Below are positions 11,774-22,790 of a DNA stretch of 64,000 nucleotides, one piece after another. Below the pieces are notes generated by a model. The model worked only from the letters and a program-made list of their open reading frames with translations, searched no databases and was not told the DNA's origin. Position numbers and translations under genes: made by a program. The stretch covers positions 12,274,712 through 12,338,711 of the forward strand of contig NC_060911.1 in NCBI RefSeq assembly GCF_014805685.1. Reading direction: 5' to 3'. The stretch is from Silurus meridionalis. Its lineage: Eukaryota; Chordata; Actinopteri; Siluriformes; Siluridae. The stretch's first letter is position 1; every line of letters begins with the position of its first letter.

Positions 11774-12106
11774 TAGTCGATTTTAGACTTTCATTACATG
11801 TATATTTTTATTTTTGGTTAATCATTTTATATTGAAGCCATTTTAGAGAATTGTAAGATAAGGAAAGTGAGAATTGTTTCTTTCTGTTGAAGAGGCAATT
11901 AATAACAAACAGTTCAGAATACCTGCACAAATGATCCCTATTCTAATTTTTTCATTTTATTAATATTATCTTTTAGTGTACAGTAGTTTCATTGAATCCA
12001 CATAATAATATACTCTCATAAAAAAATTACATAAATGTTGGCAAATCTGGTAATATAATATATTCATAAAAATGTTTTTGCTAGGCATTGACTCAACATT
12101 TTAATA
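11774..12106. other. Unassigned AT-rich DNA
   Basis: AT-rich spacer between two TA-flanked elements; nothing recognised. Confidence 0.4.
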
Positions 12107-12454
12107 CAGTGGAACCCGGTTATCTCGCCCTCGGTTATCTCGACAACCCTATTAAGTCGGCGTTTTTGAAGTGGAACCGCCAAATTCTCGCTTTGTCTTA
12201 GCATTTTTTATCGGTTATGTCGACCCCCTGTAACCCTGATATCTCGAGCACAAGAGGGGAAAAATTAGAAATTTTAACGTCAGTTATGTCGATCGGCACT
12301 GTGCAGCCGCAGAAGAACTCGCGAAAGTGGCGGAAAAATCAAACCTTACAGATACTACAGGTGTTGTATTGTATACTGGTGAATCTCTGCTGTTAGTAAG
12401 TGCACATATGCATTTTTTTTGTTAAATGTTATGCGATGAACGGAGCGCGCTCGG

Positions 12455-12602
12455 CTTCAACTCCTTACCGAGAGAGCCGTGCTCCTTACCGAGAGAGCCG
12501 TGCTCCTTACCGAGCGCGGGCGAGCAGGGTAAGGAAGGCTCTCTCGGTAAGGAGCACGGCTCTCTCGGTAAGGAGCACGGCTCTCTCGGTAAGGAGTTGA
12601 AG
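12455..12602. repeat. Perfect 60-bp inverted repeat (hairpin)
   Basis: Left arm 12455-12514 and right arm 12543-12602 are exact reverse complements with a 28-bp spacer. Each arm is built from a 21-bp unit (CTCCTTACCGAGAGAGCCGTG) repeated twice plus a partial third. Reading frames crossing it repeat the same residues in several frames and are not genes. Confidence 0.95.
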
Positions 12603-12751
12603 TCGGGAGCTTCAGAGAAAGCGGCCGAGAAAGCACCTGCCACGTCCCCTTCGGCCGTTCACGTTTGAGACTTTTCTGTCCCTCGTTTTGGTTTCGGTTC
12701 GGTTTTGGATCGTCGGTCACGGTATTTTTTAATTTCCCTATTTTTCCATTC

Positions 12752-12758
<7 letters not shown>

Positions 12759-12833
<75 letters not shown>
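12759..12833. repeat. (CT)n microsatellite
   Basis: Long uninterrupted CT dinucleotide run inside the pogo-like element. Confidence 0.97.
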
Positions 12834-12835
<2 letters not shown>

Positions 12836-13439
12836 CCTCGGCATCGCGGACGTAAGTTTTTTCGGACACTTTGCTTTGTGTGTTTGTGCGGATTACTTCA
12901 GCCTGATGGTCATAAGTTTTCAGAAACTTAGTTACTGTTTATTTTTCTTTTTTTTCCACATGTGGACTAAATGTGAGACGGCACTGTGCAGCTGCTGTTT
13001 TTTTTTTTTTTTGTGAGCGATCTGTGTGTTTATAATGTTGGAGAATATAATAAAGGTTTGTATGGAGAATGGACGGTGGTTTGTATTGTATACTGGTAAA
13101 TCTCTGCTGTTAGTAGGTGCACTTATGCCTTTTGTTGTTAACAAACGTATGTACATTTTTATAGCATGCCTTCATCAAACAAATCGCAGCAACGCTGTTG
13201 TGTAAAAAAAACCTTCAAAAACACGTGCATGCACATTCTCATTTATTAACGCACATCATGTACATAAAGAAATTTCAAGCACGTTAATATACTGCCGCCA
13301 TTTTGATTTTCGTTTATCTCGATCATCGGTTACCTCGATGCTTTTTGGCGACCTCCTAGGACATCGACATAACCGGGTTCCACTGTACTTTTTTATATTT
13401 TAGTATACTATATATTTTATGATGGTGTTGATTACTCAT

Positions 13440-14115
13440 GAGTAATGATGATGAGGTTTTTCTCTGTTGCTTTAGAGCATTTTTCAGATAATAAAATAAT
13501 TTCCCTAAACTACTTGTTCAACCTCCCCATCATGTCGTCACTTGTGCACATCATAAAAGTGATTTCTCATTGCTTTGAACAAATCGCAAACACATTGGTA
13601 CATTAGTTTAATTGATTGTGTACAAGTGTTTCATACAATATTAATTGTTTATGTCATGTTGATCAAAATATATTTTACTGGTTCTCACCTGAATAGTCTT
13701 TTTCTGTTTTCTGAATAGTTTTTCCTTTGGAGCGTTTCTTAGATCGGAATTCTCAAACTTCTTGTTGAACCTGCACATCATTAAGTCATTTGTGCACATC
13801 ATAAAAACATTTCATGTTGCCTTGATCAAATTGCGAATGTTTTTGTACATTCATTTATTTAATTGTGTAAAATTGTCTGCTGTTTCCTACATTACCAGTT
13901 GTTTATGTTTATGTTGATCATATTATATTATACTGGTTTCACCTGAATAGTTTTAACCCCCAAAACATCTCGGCATCAGTTCATTGCATAAGTCATTGAA
14001 TGCAAAATGGTTAAACCAGTTGTCATTATCTGTCACTTAAAATTTCTATTAAACTTTTTTTGTGTAAATGTGACTTGAATTGATGAATTGTGCAGAATGA
14101 ATCTTGAATGTCACT
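13440..14115. repeat. Unclassified repeat family R1, two diverged units
   Basis: Two related segments, about 13470-13680 and 13720-13930, each with a GAGC-TTT-TCAGAT or CTTAGATCGGA start, an AACCT--CATCAT phrase, and TTGGTACATTAGTTTAATTG or TTTGTACATTCATTTATTTA. The part from about 13980 to 14115 matches copy 1 at 2990-3110. No coding capacity recognised. Confidence 0.65.
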
Positions 14116-14239
14116 AATAAAGGAGAGTGTATGGCATCAGATCAACCAATAATAAACTAGATCTCTGAAACAGGTCGAAGGTAAATTTTTTTAACCTTCA
14201 TTTGGAGAGTGAATACAGACAGAGCAAAACACAGAATTA

Positions 14240-15165
14240 TACTTTCTGAAAATGAATGAACAACTAAGAAACATATGAACACTTGTGCAGCACAGTAAAA
14301 GTGTGAATCCTGTTCGGTCTCTTGCAATCAAAATAAATCAAATATCCAATCAAATAAATTTGTGCTGCTGAAATTCATAGATGCCATACAAAAGGAATTA
14401 AAATTTTGTGCATATTTTATAACCGCAATCCAAACCAAGTTAATGTTAAGGAATACTGAAATTCAGACTGTAATACTGAAAACACGACTAAACATTTTGA
14501 CAATCTTGTTTGAACAATGACAAAGAGACTTTTTATTCTGATAGGACACAAATACTTACTTTTGATAGATAATCTTAAGATTTTGAGAAAATATAGACTT
14601 TGCAGGAAATCCAATGTATTGTGCTGTTTGTACAAATTGTTTTGAGAACGCCTTTACCGGGTTGCAAATATTAAGGATGATTTAAGAAATGCTTCAAAAC
14701 AGCTGAGAAAAACTGTAATATTTGCGAACCAGTAAGTGCATTCTCCAAACAATTTGTACAAACAGCATAAAACATTGGATTTCTTGCAAAAGTCTATACT
14801 TTTCTCAAAATCCTTAGTTCATCCCTCAAAAGCAAGTATTTGTGTCAATGAACATCTCATTCCCATCAGAATGAAAAGTCCCTTTGTCATTGTTCACAAA
14901 CAAAATCAAACAAGATGTTGAGTCATGTTGTCAGTATGACGCTGCACAGTTTCAGGATTTCTTGCTATAAACTATGGTTTGGATCACAGTGATTAAATAA
15001 ATACACAAAATTTTACTTCCTTCTGTTTGGCATCTATAAATTTTAGCAGCACAAATTGATTTATTTGATGACATATTTGATTTACATTGACTGCAAAAGA
15101 CCAGACAGGATTCACACTTTTACTGTACTATTTAAGTGTGTTTGTTTCTTAGTTGATTATCCATT
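14240..15165. repeat. Large imperfect inverted repeat, arms about 400 bp
   Basis: Left arm about 14240-14650 pairs with right arm about 14737-15165. Pairs include GGATTCACACTTTTACTGTA near 15108 against ACAGTAAAAGTGTGAATCC near 14291, and ACAATTTGTACAAACAGCA near 14748 against GCTGTTTGTACAAATTGTTT near 14622. Peptides translated from the two arms on opposite strands are similar (YKQH-TLDFLQ, FVIV), which reflects the palindrome and not a gene. The centre (about 14660-14735) contains ATTAAGGATGATTTAAGAAA, a phrase repeated at about 16530. Probably a foldback-type MITE. Confidence 0.75.
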
Positions 15166-15169
15166 TTGA

Positions 15170-15640
15170 GTTCAAGTTCAAGTTAAAATTTCATTTACGA
15201 CATGCAGTGAAATGCTTTATACGAGCGTCTGACATTCAAGCATGAAAAAAGGAATAAATTATAAGGATAAAAAAATAGTAGATAAATAAAAAAGCATCAA
15301 CTTAGGAAGAAGCTCCTCCTCATTCTCTCTGTTTGCGTTCAAGAAACGGAAGCGCTTCCCTGAACGCAACAAAGAAAAGAGTCCATTGTTGGGATGGCTG
15401 AGGTCCTTCACAATCTTTCTGGCTCTGGTCCGGCATCGCGTGCTGTAGATGTCCTGCAGGTTAGGGAGCTCGGTGCTCGCCGCTTTGCTTCCTTTCCGCT
15501 CTGCACACACTGTAAGATGCAGCCTTGTACTCGTCCATGTCCAAACCCCTTGTTGTAGGCAGCAGAGCAAAATCTCAGAGCATCGCAAATGGTTTTATCC
15601 ACCCAAGGCATCTGGTTGGAAAACGATCTGATGGTGGTTT
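15170..15640 (-). pseudogene. Rex1/CR1-like LINE, 3' end of ORF2 and tail
   Basis: Reverse-strand reading gives TELPNLQDIYSTRCRTRARK, then IVKDLSHPNNGLFSLLRSGK and RFRFLN. This matches the familiar end of fish Rex1-type reverse transcriptases (LP-LQDLY--RC--KA-KI-KD-SHP-H-LFSLLPSG-R). The sequence past the stop down to about 15180 (GCATTTCACTGCATGTCGTA on that strand) looks like the 3' untranslated tail. Earlier reverse transcriptase domains are missing: a 5'-truncated copy with frameshifts. The exact clade name is my best guess. Confidence 0.7.
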
Positions 15641-15744
15641 TCTGTACCGTATCATTCGCTTGTTTCCCTGTGCATTTTCAATCATTGAACCAAAGCGTCA
15701 TTTGCATCCGGAAATACTGAAACCGTGGGCTGTCATATTGACAA

Positions 15745-15859
15745 CAAATACTTTTTTCCCACGTTTTGAACAACGAAGCGGCTTATTTTTGGATTTTTCC
15801 TGGGTTTTTTCTGGTTTCACAAACTTCAAGCCAAAAAACTGAACCCCATAACATTAGAC
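15745..15859 (+). mobile_element. Fragment of the pogo/Tigger-type family
   Basis: Matches the left part of the 6945 copy: ACTTTTTTCCCACG, GAAGCGGCTTATTTTTGGAT, CCCATAACATTAGACCA. Both ends of the element are missing. The right side is cut by a hAT-like terminus beginning at 15860. Confidence 0.75.
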
Positions 15860-15955
15860 CAGGGGTGTCCAACCAGTCAAAGACGGAGAGCCACATTTTT
15901 CACTGTGTTTCCGCAAAGAGCCACATGGGCACACATGAACATCACCCATCCCTTC

Positions 15956-16020
<65 letters not shown>

Positions 16021-16260
16021 CTGCTTAGCCAGATTTATTGTAAATGTCACACACCAACATAATGACAGAAATTGACTCCTACAGTTCTAAGACCACAGGA
16101 CAGTCATTTTCAACAATGAACATTGTGTGCACTGTCTCACACACACAAACTCTCAGTTTAACCAAGTCCACAAACAAAAATATAAAAATTTACAATAGCG
16201 TTTTTCTTTTACTATGCATGTTACTTAGTGGGACTTTTGGCATTCCTTCAGAGGGCCACA
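15860..16260. mobile_element. hAT-like terminal fragment with (AC)n run
   Basis: Starts CAGGGGTGTCCAACCAGTCA, the typical start of a hAT (Charlie-like) terminus, then carries AGAGCCACAT repeats. A long AC run fills 15961-16018. A matching opposite terminus was not found, so this is a fragment. Confidence 0.55.
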
Positions 16261-16273
16261 CCAACGATAATAT

Positions 16274-16562
16274 TTTAGGGATGCACCGAAATAAAAATTC
16301 AATTCAAAAGTCAATGAAATCCATAATTTTTTTGTGTTTACTGGAAAACTTTCCTGCCTTTTCAAAACGTCCATTACAGACGGAGTGCGCATGCTCGGAT
16401 TGACTTTACTTTTCTGCGACTTGGAGAAACTCTTCTCCTTGGAGAAACATTCGTTTGCAAAAGTACAGGCTTTTGAAAGAAACCCAAAACAATTTTTGGA
16501 CAAATTGTTTCAAGAAACACACACTGGTTTGCAAATATTAAGGATGATTTGAGAAAAACTGC
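16274..16562. mobile_element. Possible second hAT terminus and R3 fragment
   Basis: TAGGGATGCACCGAAAT at about 16276 resembles the start of another hAT family. From about 16430 to 16560 the wording TTTGCAAATATTAAGGATGA and GAGAAAAACTG matches the centre of the inverted repeat at 14660-14720. No protein seen. Confidence 0.45.
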
Positions 16563-17117
16563 ATTATAGTGTAATTAAGCCACCTGGTACAGAAATATCA
16601 GCACCAGGCACCAGTAATTATTTCGCTGATAAATATGTAAAAATGTTTTTATTATCAAGCACCAAAGGTGGCAAAAGTACACACATCCATTACTTAAGTA
16701 GAAGTACAGATACTCATGTTTTAAAATACTCAGGTAAAAGTTGAAGTACTGATTATACTTTTTTACTTAAGTGAAAGTAAAGAAGTCTTGGCTCTGACAT
16801 GTACTTAAGTAAAAAGTAGTTATTACTTCTACCCTTTTTAGCTGTTAACTGGACCTCACATCATATTAATATTTGATAGACAGACAGACAGACAGACTGT
16901 GTTTGACTTGTTTGCCCCGAGTTCCATGTTTGTATTTCTCTCGGCGTTTTCAAACTTTACTATCTACCTATCTATATATCCATTTTTTCTCTTTTAATAA
17001 TCCTAAATAGTTTTTTGTCTTCCTGACTTGTGTAGTCAGTTAACTCAACTATCACTAGTGTTGTCTATATTCATTGCCTCTCACTCATATCTCTGTATCT
17101 TAACTCTGTTCGTGATT

Positions 17118-17510
17118 ATGAGCACTATGCCGGCTGTGTGTCTGACTTTGAACGCAGGTGAGGACTCTTTCGAGCAGTATGCAAAGCATGCCCAGTTGTG
17201 AGAGCGGAACGCGGCGCTGGAAACATCCCGGGTGGACGCGCACTCGTCCCAGGTAAATTCTCGGGTTAAATCTAACGCTCCCAGCACCTCAACTCCGCGT
17301 GTTTTTCTGCCCAGGCCCAGCGCACCTACAACGCAGCCCGCCCAGGTATCATTCACTCCGGCACCGGTGCACCACGGGCCTTGGATGCGGCAGCAGTGGA
17401 AGCCGCGAGCCAAGCCCCGGTCGAGGACGTCTCCCCCGCCACCACCGGCCTTCGAGATCTCCACCGAGAACCGCTTCGCCCCTCTCCTAATTAAACTCTT
17501 TTGGGGTTAA
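17118..17510 (+). pseudogene. L2 LINE ORF1 N-terminal fragment
   Basis: ATG 17118 begins MSTMPAVCLTLNAGEDSFEQ and hits an in-frame TGA at 17199-17201. The frame continues ERNAALETSRVDAHSSQVNS, a Pro/Arg-rich linker, then FEISTENRFAPLL before a stop at 17508-17510. The NRF-PL phrase is the one that precedes the second half of ORF1 in fish L2/CR1-type elements, so about half the protein remains. GC is noticeably higher than in the surrounding DNA, as expected for this ORF. ORF1 products bind the element RNA in this clade; this copy cannot. Confidence 0.7.
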
Positions 17511-17514
17511 ACAA

Positions 17515-19822
17515 AACGTCACCAGACCAACTTACCGTTTTAACCACACACTAGACTTAATAATATCCCACGGAGCAGACGTCACTGATATAGATATTTT
17601 ACCTTAGAGTGATGACATCACAGACCATTATCTTATACTGTACACACTACCGGTAGAGCAGATTAGCCGTGTTGCACCATGCTATCGACCTGGTAGGACT
17701 ATTGTTCAGACCACTAAGGACAGATTCATAAATAACCTGCCTGATTTATCTCAGTTTCTCACTAAACCCATAACTGCTAATAATCTTGATGAAATAACTA
17801 ACAACATAGACCTTATCCTCACTAGCACATTAGACACCGTTGCCCCCATCCGGTCAAAAAAGGTTAGAGAACAAGCACCTGCACCTTGGTATAATAGTCA
17901 TACGCATGCCCTCAAGAGAACAGCCCGTAATCTGGAGAGAAAATGGAGGAAAACTAAATTGGAGGTATTTAGAATTGCGTATAAAGACAGTATGCTCAGC
18001 TACAGACAGGCGCTAAAAGCTGCTAGAGCTGAACACCTGAGCAAACTCATAGAAAATACCAAAAACAATCCCAGGTTCCTTTTTACTACAGTAGCTAAAC
18101 TAACTACAAATCAGGGATCTAAAAAATGTGTTCCATCACAGTTTAGTAGTGAAGACTTTATGAATTTCTTCACTGAAAAAATAGATAACATTAGAAAAAC
18201 AATTGTGGCAGTTCAACATCTGAGACCATCTCCTGACACAGTGTTACCTTCAATTCCACAACTCCACTGTTTTACATGTATAGGACAGGAAGAGCTGTAT
18301 GATGTTATTATCAAAGCTAAATCAACAACATGTCAGTTAGATCCAATTCCAACAAATCTACTAAAGGAAGTGTTATATACAGCTGGTGAGTCTCTTCTGA
18401 ATATTATTAACTCCTCATTATCTTTAGGTCATGTCCCTAAATCCCTTAAGCTAGCAGTTATTAAGCCCCTCATTAAAAAACCTAATCTGGATCCAAACAT
18501 CGAATTACAGACCAATTTCAAATCTGCCATTTATGTCTAAGATTTTAGAAAAGATTGCCGCTGCCCAGTTATGTTCCCACTTGCAAGAGAACAATATCTT
18601 TGAGGAGTTTCAGTCAGGTTTTAGGCCCCATCATAGCACAGAAACTGCCCTAGTTAAAATCACTAATGACCTGTTTTTAGCTTCAGACCAAGGCCTCAAC
18701 TCGCTGTTAGTTCTACTAGATCTTAGTGCTGCATTCGAAACTATAGATCATGATCTTCTCCTAGATTGCTTACAGAATTACATCGGCATTCAGGGACAGG
18801 CATTAATCTGGTTTAAATCCTACCTGTCCGATCGTTACCATTTCGTAGATTTAAATGGAGAGCTATCCAGGCTAATGCTAGTGAACTATGGCGTGCCACA
18901 AGGTTCAGTTCTAGGACCCCTGCTCTTCACAATATACATGCTTCCCTTAGGAAATATTATTAGAAGGCATGGAATTAGCTTCCATTGTTATGCTGATGAT
19001 ACCCAGCTATATATCTCATCTAAACCAGGCGATATAGCTCAATGAACTCAGATAACTGAGTGTGTTAAGGAAATACGAGATTGGATAACCCATAACTTTC
19101 TACTTTTAAATTCTGATAAGACAGAGATTTTGCTCATCGGCCCAAAAACTATTATACAGAAGCACCAGCATCTCAACCTGCATTTAGACGGATGCTCTGT
19201 AACCACTAGTTCAACAGTAAAAGACCTGGGAGTTATTTTAGACAGCAACTTATCTTTTAAATATCATATCAACCAAGTTACAAAAACAACCTTCTTTCAC
19301 CTTAGAAATATTACTAAGCTAAGAAATATGTTGTCTATAGCCGATGCGGAGAAGCTCGTCCATGCGTTTATGACCTCCAGAATAGACTACTGTAATGCGT
19401 TACTAGGTGGATGTCCTGCGTCATTAATAAACAAGCTTCAGTTAGTTCAGAATGCAGCAGCCAGAGTTCTTACAAGGTCAAAAAAATATGACCACATAAC
19501 CCCAATCTTATCGTCCCTACATAGGCTTCTGGTTAAGTTTCGAATAGACTACAAACTACTGCTACTCACTTATAAAGCACTAAATGGTTTGGCTTCCATG
19601 TATCTCTCCAGTCTTTTAACACACTACAATCCGTCACGCTCCCTGAGATCTCAAAACTCTGGGCTTCTAGTAGTTCCTAGAATAGCAAAGTCCACTAAAG
19701 GTGGTAGAGCATTTTCACACTGGCATCGAGAAGCTGATGCTGGATCTGTGATGATCACAAATGTTGAGCTTAGTAGCTCCTACTTTTATACCAAAGACTG
19801 TAGAAAAAACATTTACTTATAA
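17515..19822 (+). pseudogene. L2 LINE ORF2 remnant (endonuclease end plus reverse transcriptase)
   Basis: Opens with the last part of the apurinic-type endonuclease (HTLDLIISHGADVTDIDI and DDITDHYLI, about 17545-17640). It continues through the linker into reverse transcriptase: [29 protein letters not shown] (motif A, catalytic Asp kept, second Asp changed to Glu), [15 protein letters not shown] (motif B) and [11 protein letters not shown] (motif C). A stop replaces Leu at 17607-17609 or nearby, a frameshift occurs near 18505, and a TGA lies at 19042-19044. The C-terminal part [34 protein letters not shown] and [16 protein letters not shown] is clear until GGRAFSH, after which the tail diverges. 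Not translatable as one protein. Confidence 0.92.
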
Positions 19823-20256
<434 letters not shown>

Positions 20257-20530
20257 ACTTTATTGTCATTGCATAGTACAGGTACACAGCAACGAAATGC
20301 AGTTTGGCATCTACCAGAAGTGCAAAAAGTAGCAATCGTGCAAATAGTGCAGATAAATATGTAGCATATTTACAGCATGTGATATATATGTAAGCATATG
20401 TACAGTGATTAAATATAAAGGCTATAACAGTGCAGAGACATGTGGACATCATTAAGAGCCTTAGCTATCTTTCCACACGGACAGTTAATGCAGTGATACC
20501 GGAGAAAGTGCACCTCTTCAAGTCAAGAAG
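20257..20530 (-). repeat. LINE-like 3' tail carried by hAT copy A
   Basis: On the reverse strand it reads GCACTTTCTCCGG, then GTTGCTGTGTACCTGTACTA and TGCAATGACAATAAAGTTC, directly followed by the TATC array. The same block occurs at 29650-29910 in copy B. The AATAAAGTTC-(TATC)n ending resembles Rex1-type LINE tails, so the GATA array was probably generated as the tail of a LINE. Assignment is inferred. Confidence 0.55.
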
Positions 20531-20992
20531 CTTTTATATATAATCATAGACATTTTCACAGATTTGAATGATGTGTTGTTTTTATCTGTACAATCAATAA
20601 AGACAGTAATTTATGTTTGTCGCCATTATGAGGGAAAAACCCACAAAACGCCACCCAGAGGATTAATTGTGTAAAACATGGCGGATTTGGTGTTTGATTT
20701 GAGACTTTGTGCAAAAATAAAACAAAAGTTTACTGATTCAAAATTTTTCGGTGGAGTTTATTTATTTATTTTATATCAAAGTAAAGAAGGGAAGTCGTGA
20801 ATAAGTGTATGTTTTGCTGGAGGTTTAATTTCGCCTCTTTTATATTTAGTTATTTATTTATGTATTTTTACTTTTTATAAAAATGGTAAAAACAGAAATG
20901 TGCGCTGAATTGATAGCGTTAACAACATCTAGTGCCGTTTACAATAACAGCCAAATATATATTAATACAAAATGAATTAAAAATGTTGTTAC

Positions 20993-21193
20993 CTAATGAA
21001 TGTATCCAGACTGAAGATCCACATATAGAACACAAGCAGAGAAAAGATTATGATGATCATGAATGTGTCTGTTCTCAGTCATGTTCTCATCACTGACTCC
21101 CTCTGTCTCATCCACATTAACCCCAAACTTCTTACTGCCTTCTGCCTGCTGATTCTTATCTTCATAAAGAGTGAGAGTCAGGACTTTATACAC
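20993..21193 (-). CDS. Conserved 66-codon reading frame in hAT copy A
   Basis: Function unknown. Frame begins MYKVLTLTLYEDKNQQAEGS, continues KKFGVNVDETEGVSDENMTE and ends YVDLQSGYIH. The same frame at 26473-26673 differs at only three residues. Upstream, the frame stays open (RVFFNPLVYKV) for some codons. The middle is charged and polar. In another frame of the same DNA the last part encodes a hydrophobic stretch (MIIIIFSLLVF) ending at ATTAG followed by GTAACA, a possible splice donor. It may be a captured host exon or part of the element's own gene. It lies near the GTGGGAAGTAAC terminus. No family motif that I recognise. Confidence 0.35.
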   Translation of the reverse strand: MYKVLTLTLYEDKNQQAEGSKKFGVNVDETEGVSDENMTENRHIHDHHNLFSACVLYVDLQSGYIH

Positions 21194-21487
21194 CAGCGGA
21201 TTGAAAAAGACGCGCAGTAACAGGAAATCGGTTGTTCGGCTGAAATCGGCGCCCAGTGAAAATAAAAAATATATTTCACCAAATCAATGGATTAAAACTA
21301 AAGTAATAAGTCGGTTTTAAAAATGTAAGAAGTAAAAAGTACAGAAATTTGTGTAAAAATGTAATGAGTAAAAGTAAAAAGTTGTCTGAAAAATAAATAG
21401 TGGAGTAAAGTACTGATACCAGAAAAGTCTACTTAAGTACAGTAACAAAGTAATTGTACTCCGTTACTTCCCACCTCTTTCAAGCAC

Positions 21488-22180
21488 ATGTATTTGCAAT
21501 CTCAGTCTATTCTTCTTTATCAGAAATAAGTATTTTGGACAAAATGCATTTACTGGACAATACATTTTCGGGTGGTCCCTGGTGGCTGCTGAGACCAAAG
21601 CAGTCACATATGAAGCCTATTAGGTAGAACCAGCTCTGGTAATATGGGTAGAGTGTGGCAGGTGTCTCTGATCGCTTGGATGCTGTAATGACCTGGCTGG
21701 AGACAAGAGAGAGGGAAGTGAGCAGGGAAATAGGATTACTGCTAATGTGGACACAGGCAACATGAGCTACACTGCCAGTCGGACAGATTTGACAAATCAA
21801 CTGCAAGTGCCAGAGCTCCAACCGACAACTAGACGACCGCATTTGAGGTGGAACAAGCAAAAATGTAGGTATGATAATCAATGTAAGAAAATTTCATTGT
21901 CACATCACTAACAACAGTGGTACAATTTCTTGAGAATTTCCAATGTACTTGAATCAATACAACCCTAATGATGGTACTGCATTTAGTAAGTAACTCTTTT
22001 CTCCGCAGTGCTAATGGTAAGCAGTCTATAACACTTGATTTTTCCTTCCGTAGTTTCTCCTCTGAACTAAGAATGCAGAATGCAACAGGCTTTAATGGCA
22101 TTTTAATATATCAGTTCTATCTCATCCATGCTGTGCCGGCTCCAAGTAATACTTTATCAATTACACCATGATTAAAAATA
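21488..22180. other. Unassigned DNA between hAT copy A and an L2 fragment
   Basis: No gene recognised. GC is a little higher at about 21570-21860, but short frames there show no known motif. Confidence 0.4.
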
Positions 22181-22240
22181 TAAGTAATGACATATAAAGC
22201 GCTGACAGGTCTCGCCTCACAGTACCTAAATTACATTTTT
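22181..22240 (+). pseudogene. Tiny L2-like reverse transcriptase C-terminal fragment
   Basis: TATAAAGCGCTGACAGGTCT onward reads YKALTGLASQYL, matching YKALNGL--QYLS near the end of L2 ORF2. About 60 bp only, on the strand opposite to the adjacent L2 tail. Confidence 0.55.
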
Positions 22241-22277
22241 GGTCTAATCTGCTTTGATCAAAAAGTGCAGGCTCATT

Positions 22278-22790
22278 AATTCAATTCAATTCCATTTTAT
22301 TTGTATAGCGCTTTTGTATCAAAGCAGCTCTATACAGATAAAATGGTAAGAAGGTTTTATAAAAAAATTTGTATGTTTACTGCATATAAGCTAGTTCCTT
22401 ATAATTGTTTATTCATGATGAGCGAGCCACCCAAGCTCAAAAGGGAACCCGTCCTCATCCACCGAATGTCCCCCAGTGCAGTCTCATTGCTGAGGTATGC
22501 AGTAATAGGTGTGCAAATACAGAACTATTCATGCAACCGGTGATCCTGAGCCAATGTAGTAGACTGTTGATATTAATTACAGTCAGAAACAATCTTCGAT
22601 GTTCTTGAGTTGCTCAGCGGCTTTATGGATTTTTAACTGTAGGTGTGGAATCATCGTGCTCTCATTTGAGAAGGACTCCATCCAAAGGTAGGAGGTCGGA
22701 AGATCTGAAGAGGAGAAAGGACAGAAACACTGGCCACTAGAACCTCAGGGGTATGTTTACGTGACAGAGAGAGAGAGAGAGAAGAGGGGT
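22278..22790 (-). mobile_element. L2-type LINE 3' tail
   Basis: Reverse-strand L2 tail: the AATTGAATTGAAT end lies at about 22280, the TTTGTATAGCGCTTTTG phrase at 22299, then AAAGGGAACC, GTCCTCATCC and a GA-rich run at 22768-22784. It parallels the 3' untranslated region of the copy at 27083-27910, including the GA run at the far end. No ORF2 sequence remains. Confidence 0.8.

Larger units (their letters stand above)
12107..13385. mobile_element. Pogo-like TIR element with internal hairpin and CT array
   Basis: Opens CAGTGGAACCCGGTTATCTC after TA (12105-12106) and closes GACATAACCGGGTTCCACTG before TA (13386-13387). TIRs of about 20 bp, the CAGTGGAACC start and the TA duplication fit the pogo/Tigger group. 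Both ends show further repeats of the words TTATCTCG and TTATGTCGA. No transposase homology is visible; the interior holds a 60-bp hairpin, a CT run, and a direct duplication of about 60 bp (12364-12424 and 13081-13141). GC content rises clearly around 12440-12660 relative to the flanks. Confidence 0.8.

Noticed and set aside
12400..12931. Several overlapping reading frames on both strands
   Set aside because: They are by-products of the perfect hairpin and the CT array; the peptides are just repeats of the underlying units.
14417..14921. Similar peptides on opposite strands as a conserved gene pair
   Set aside because: The similarity comes from a large inverted repeat, which makes the same DNA readable on both strands.
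17232..17510. Pro/Arg-rich frame as a host structural or signalling protein
   Set aside because: It lies inside an L2 LINE just before ORF2 and ends with the NRFAPLL phrase typical of L2 ORF1.
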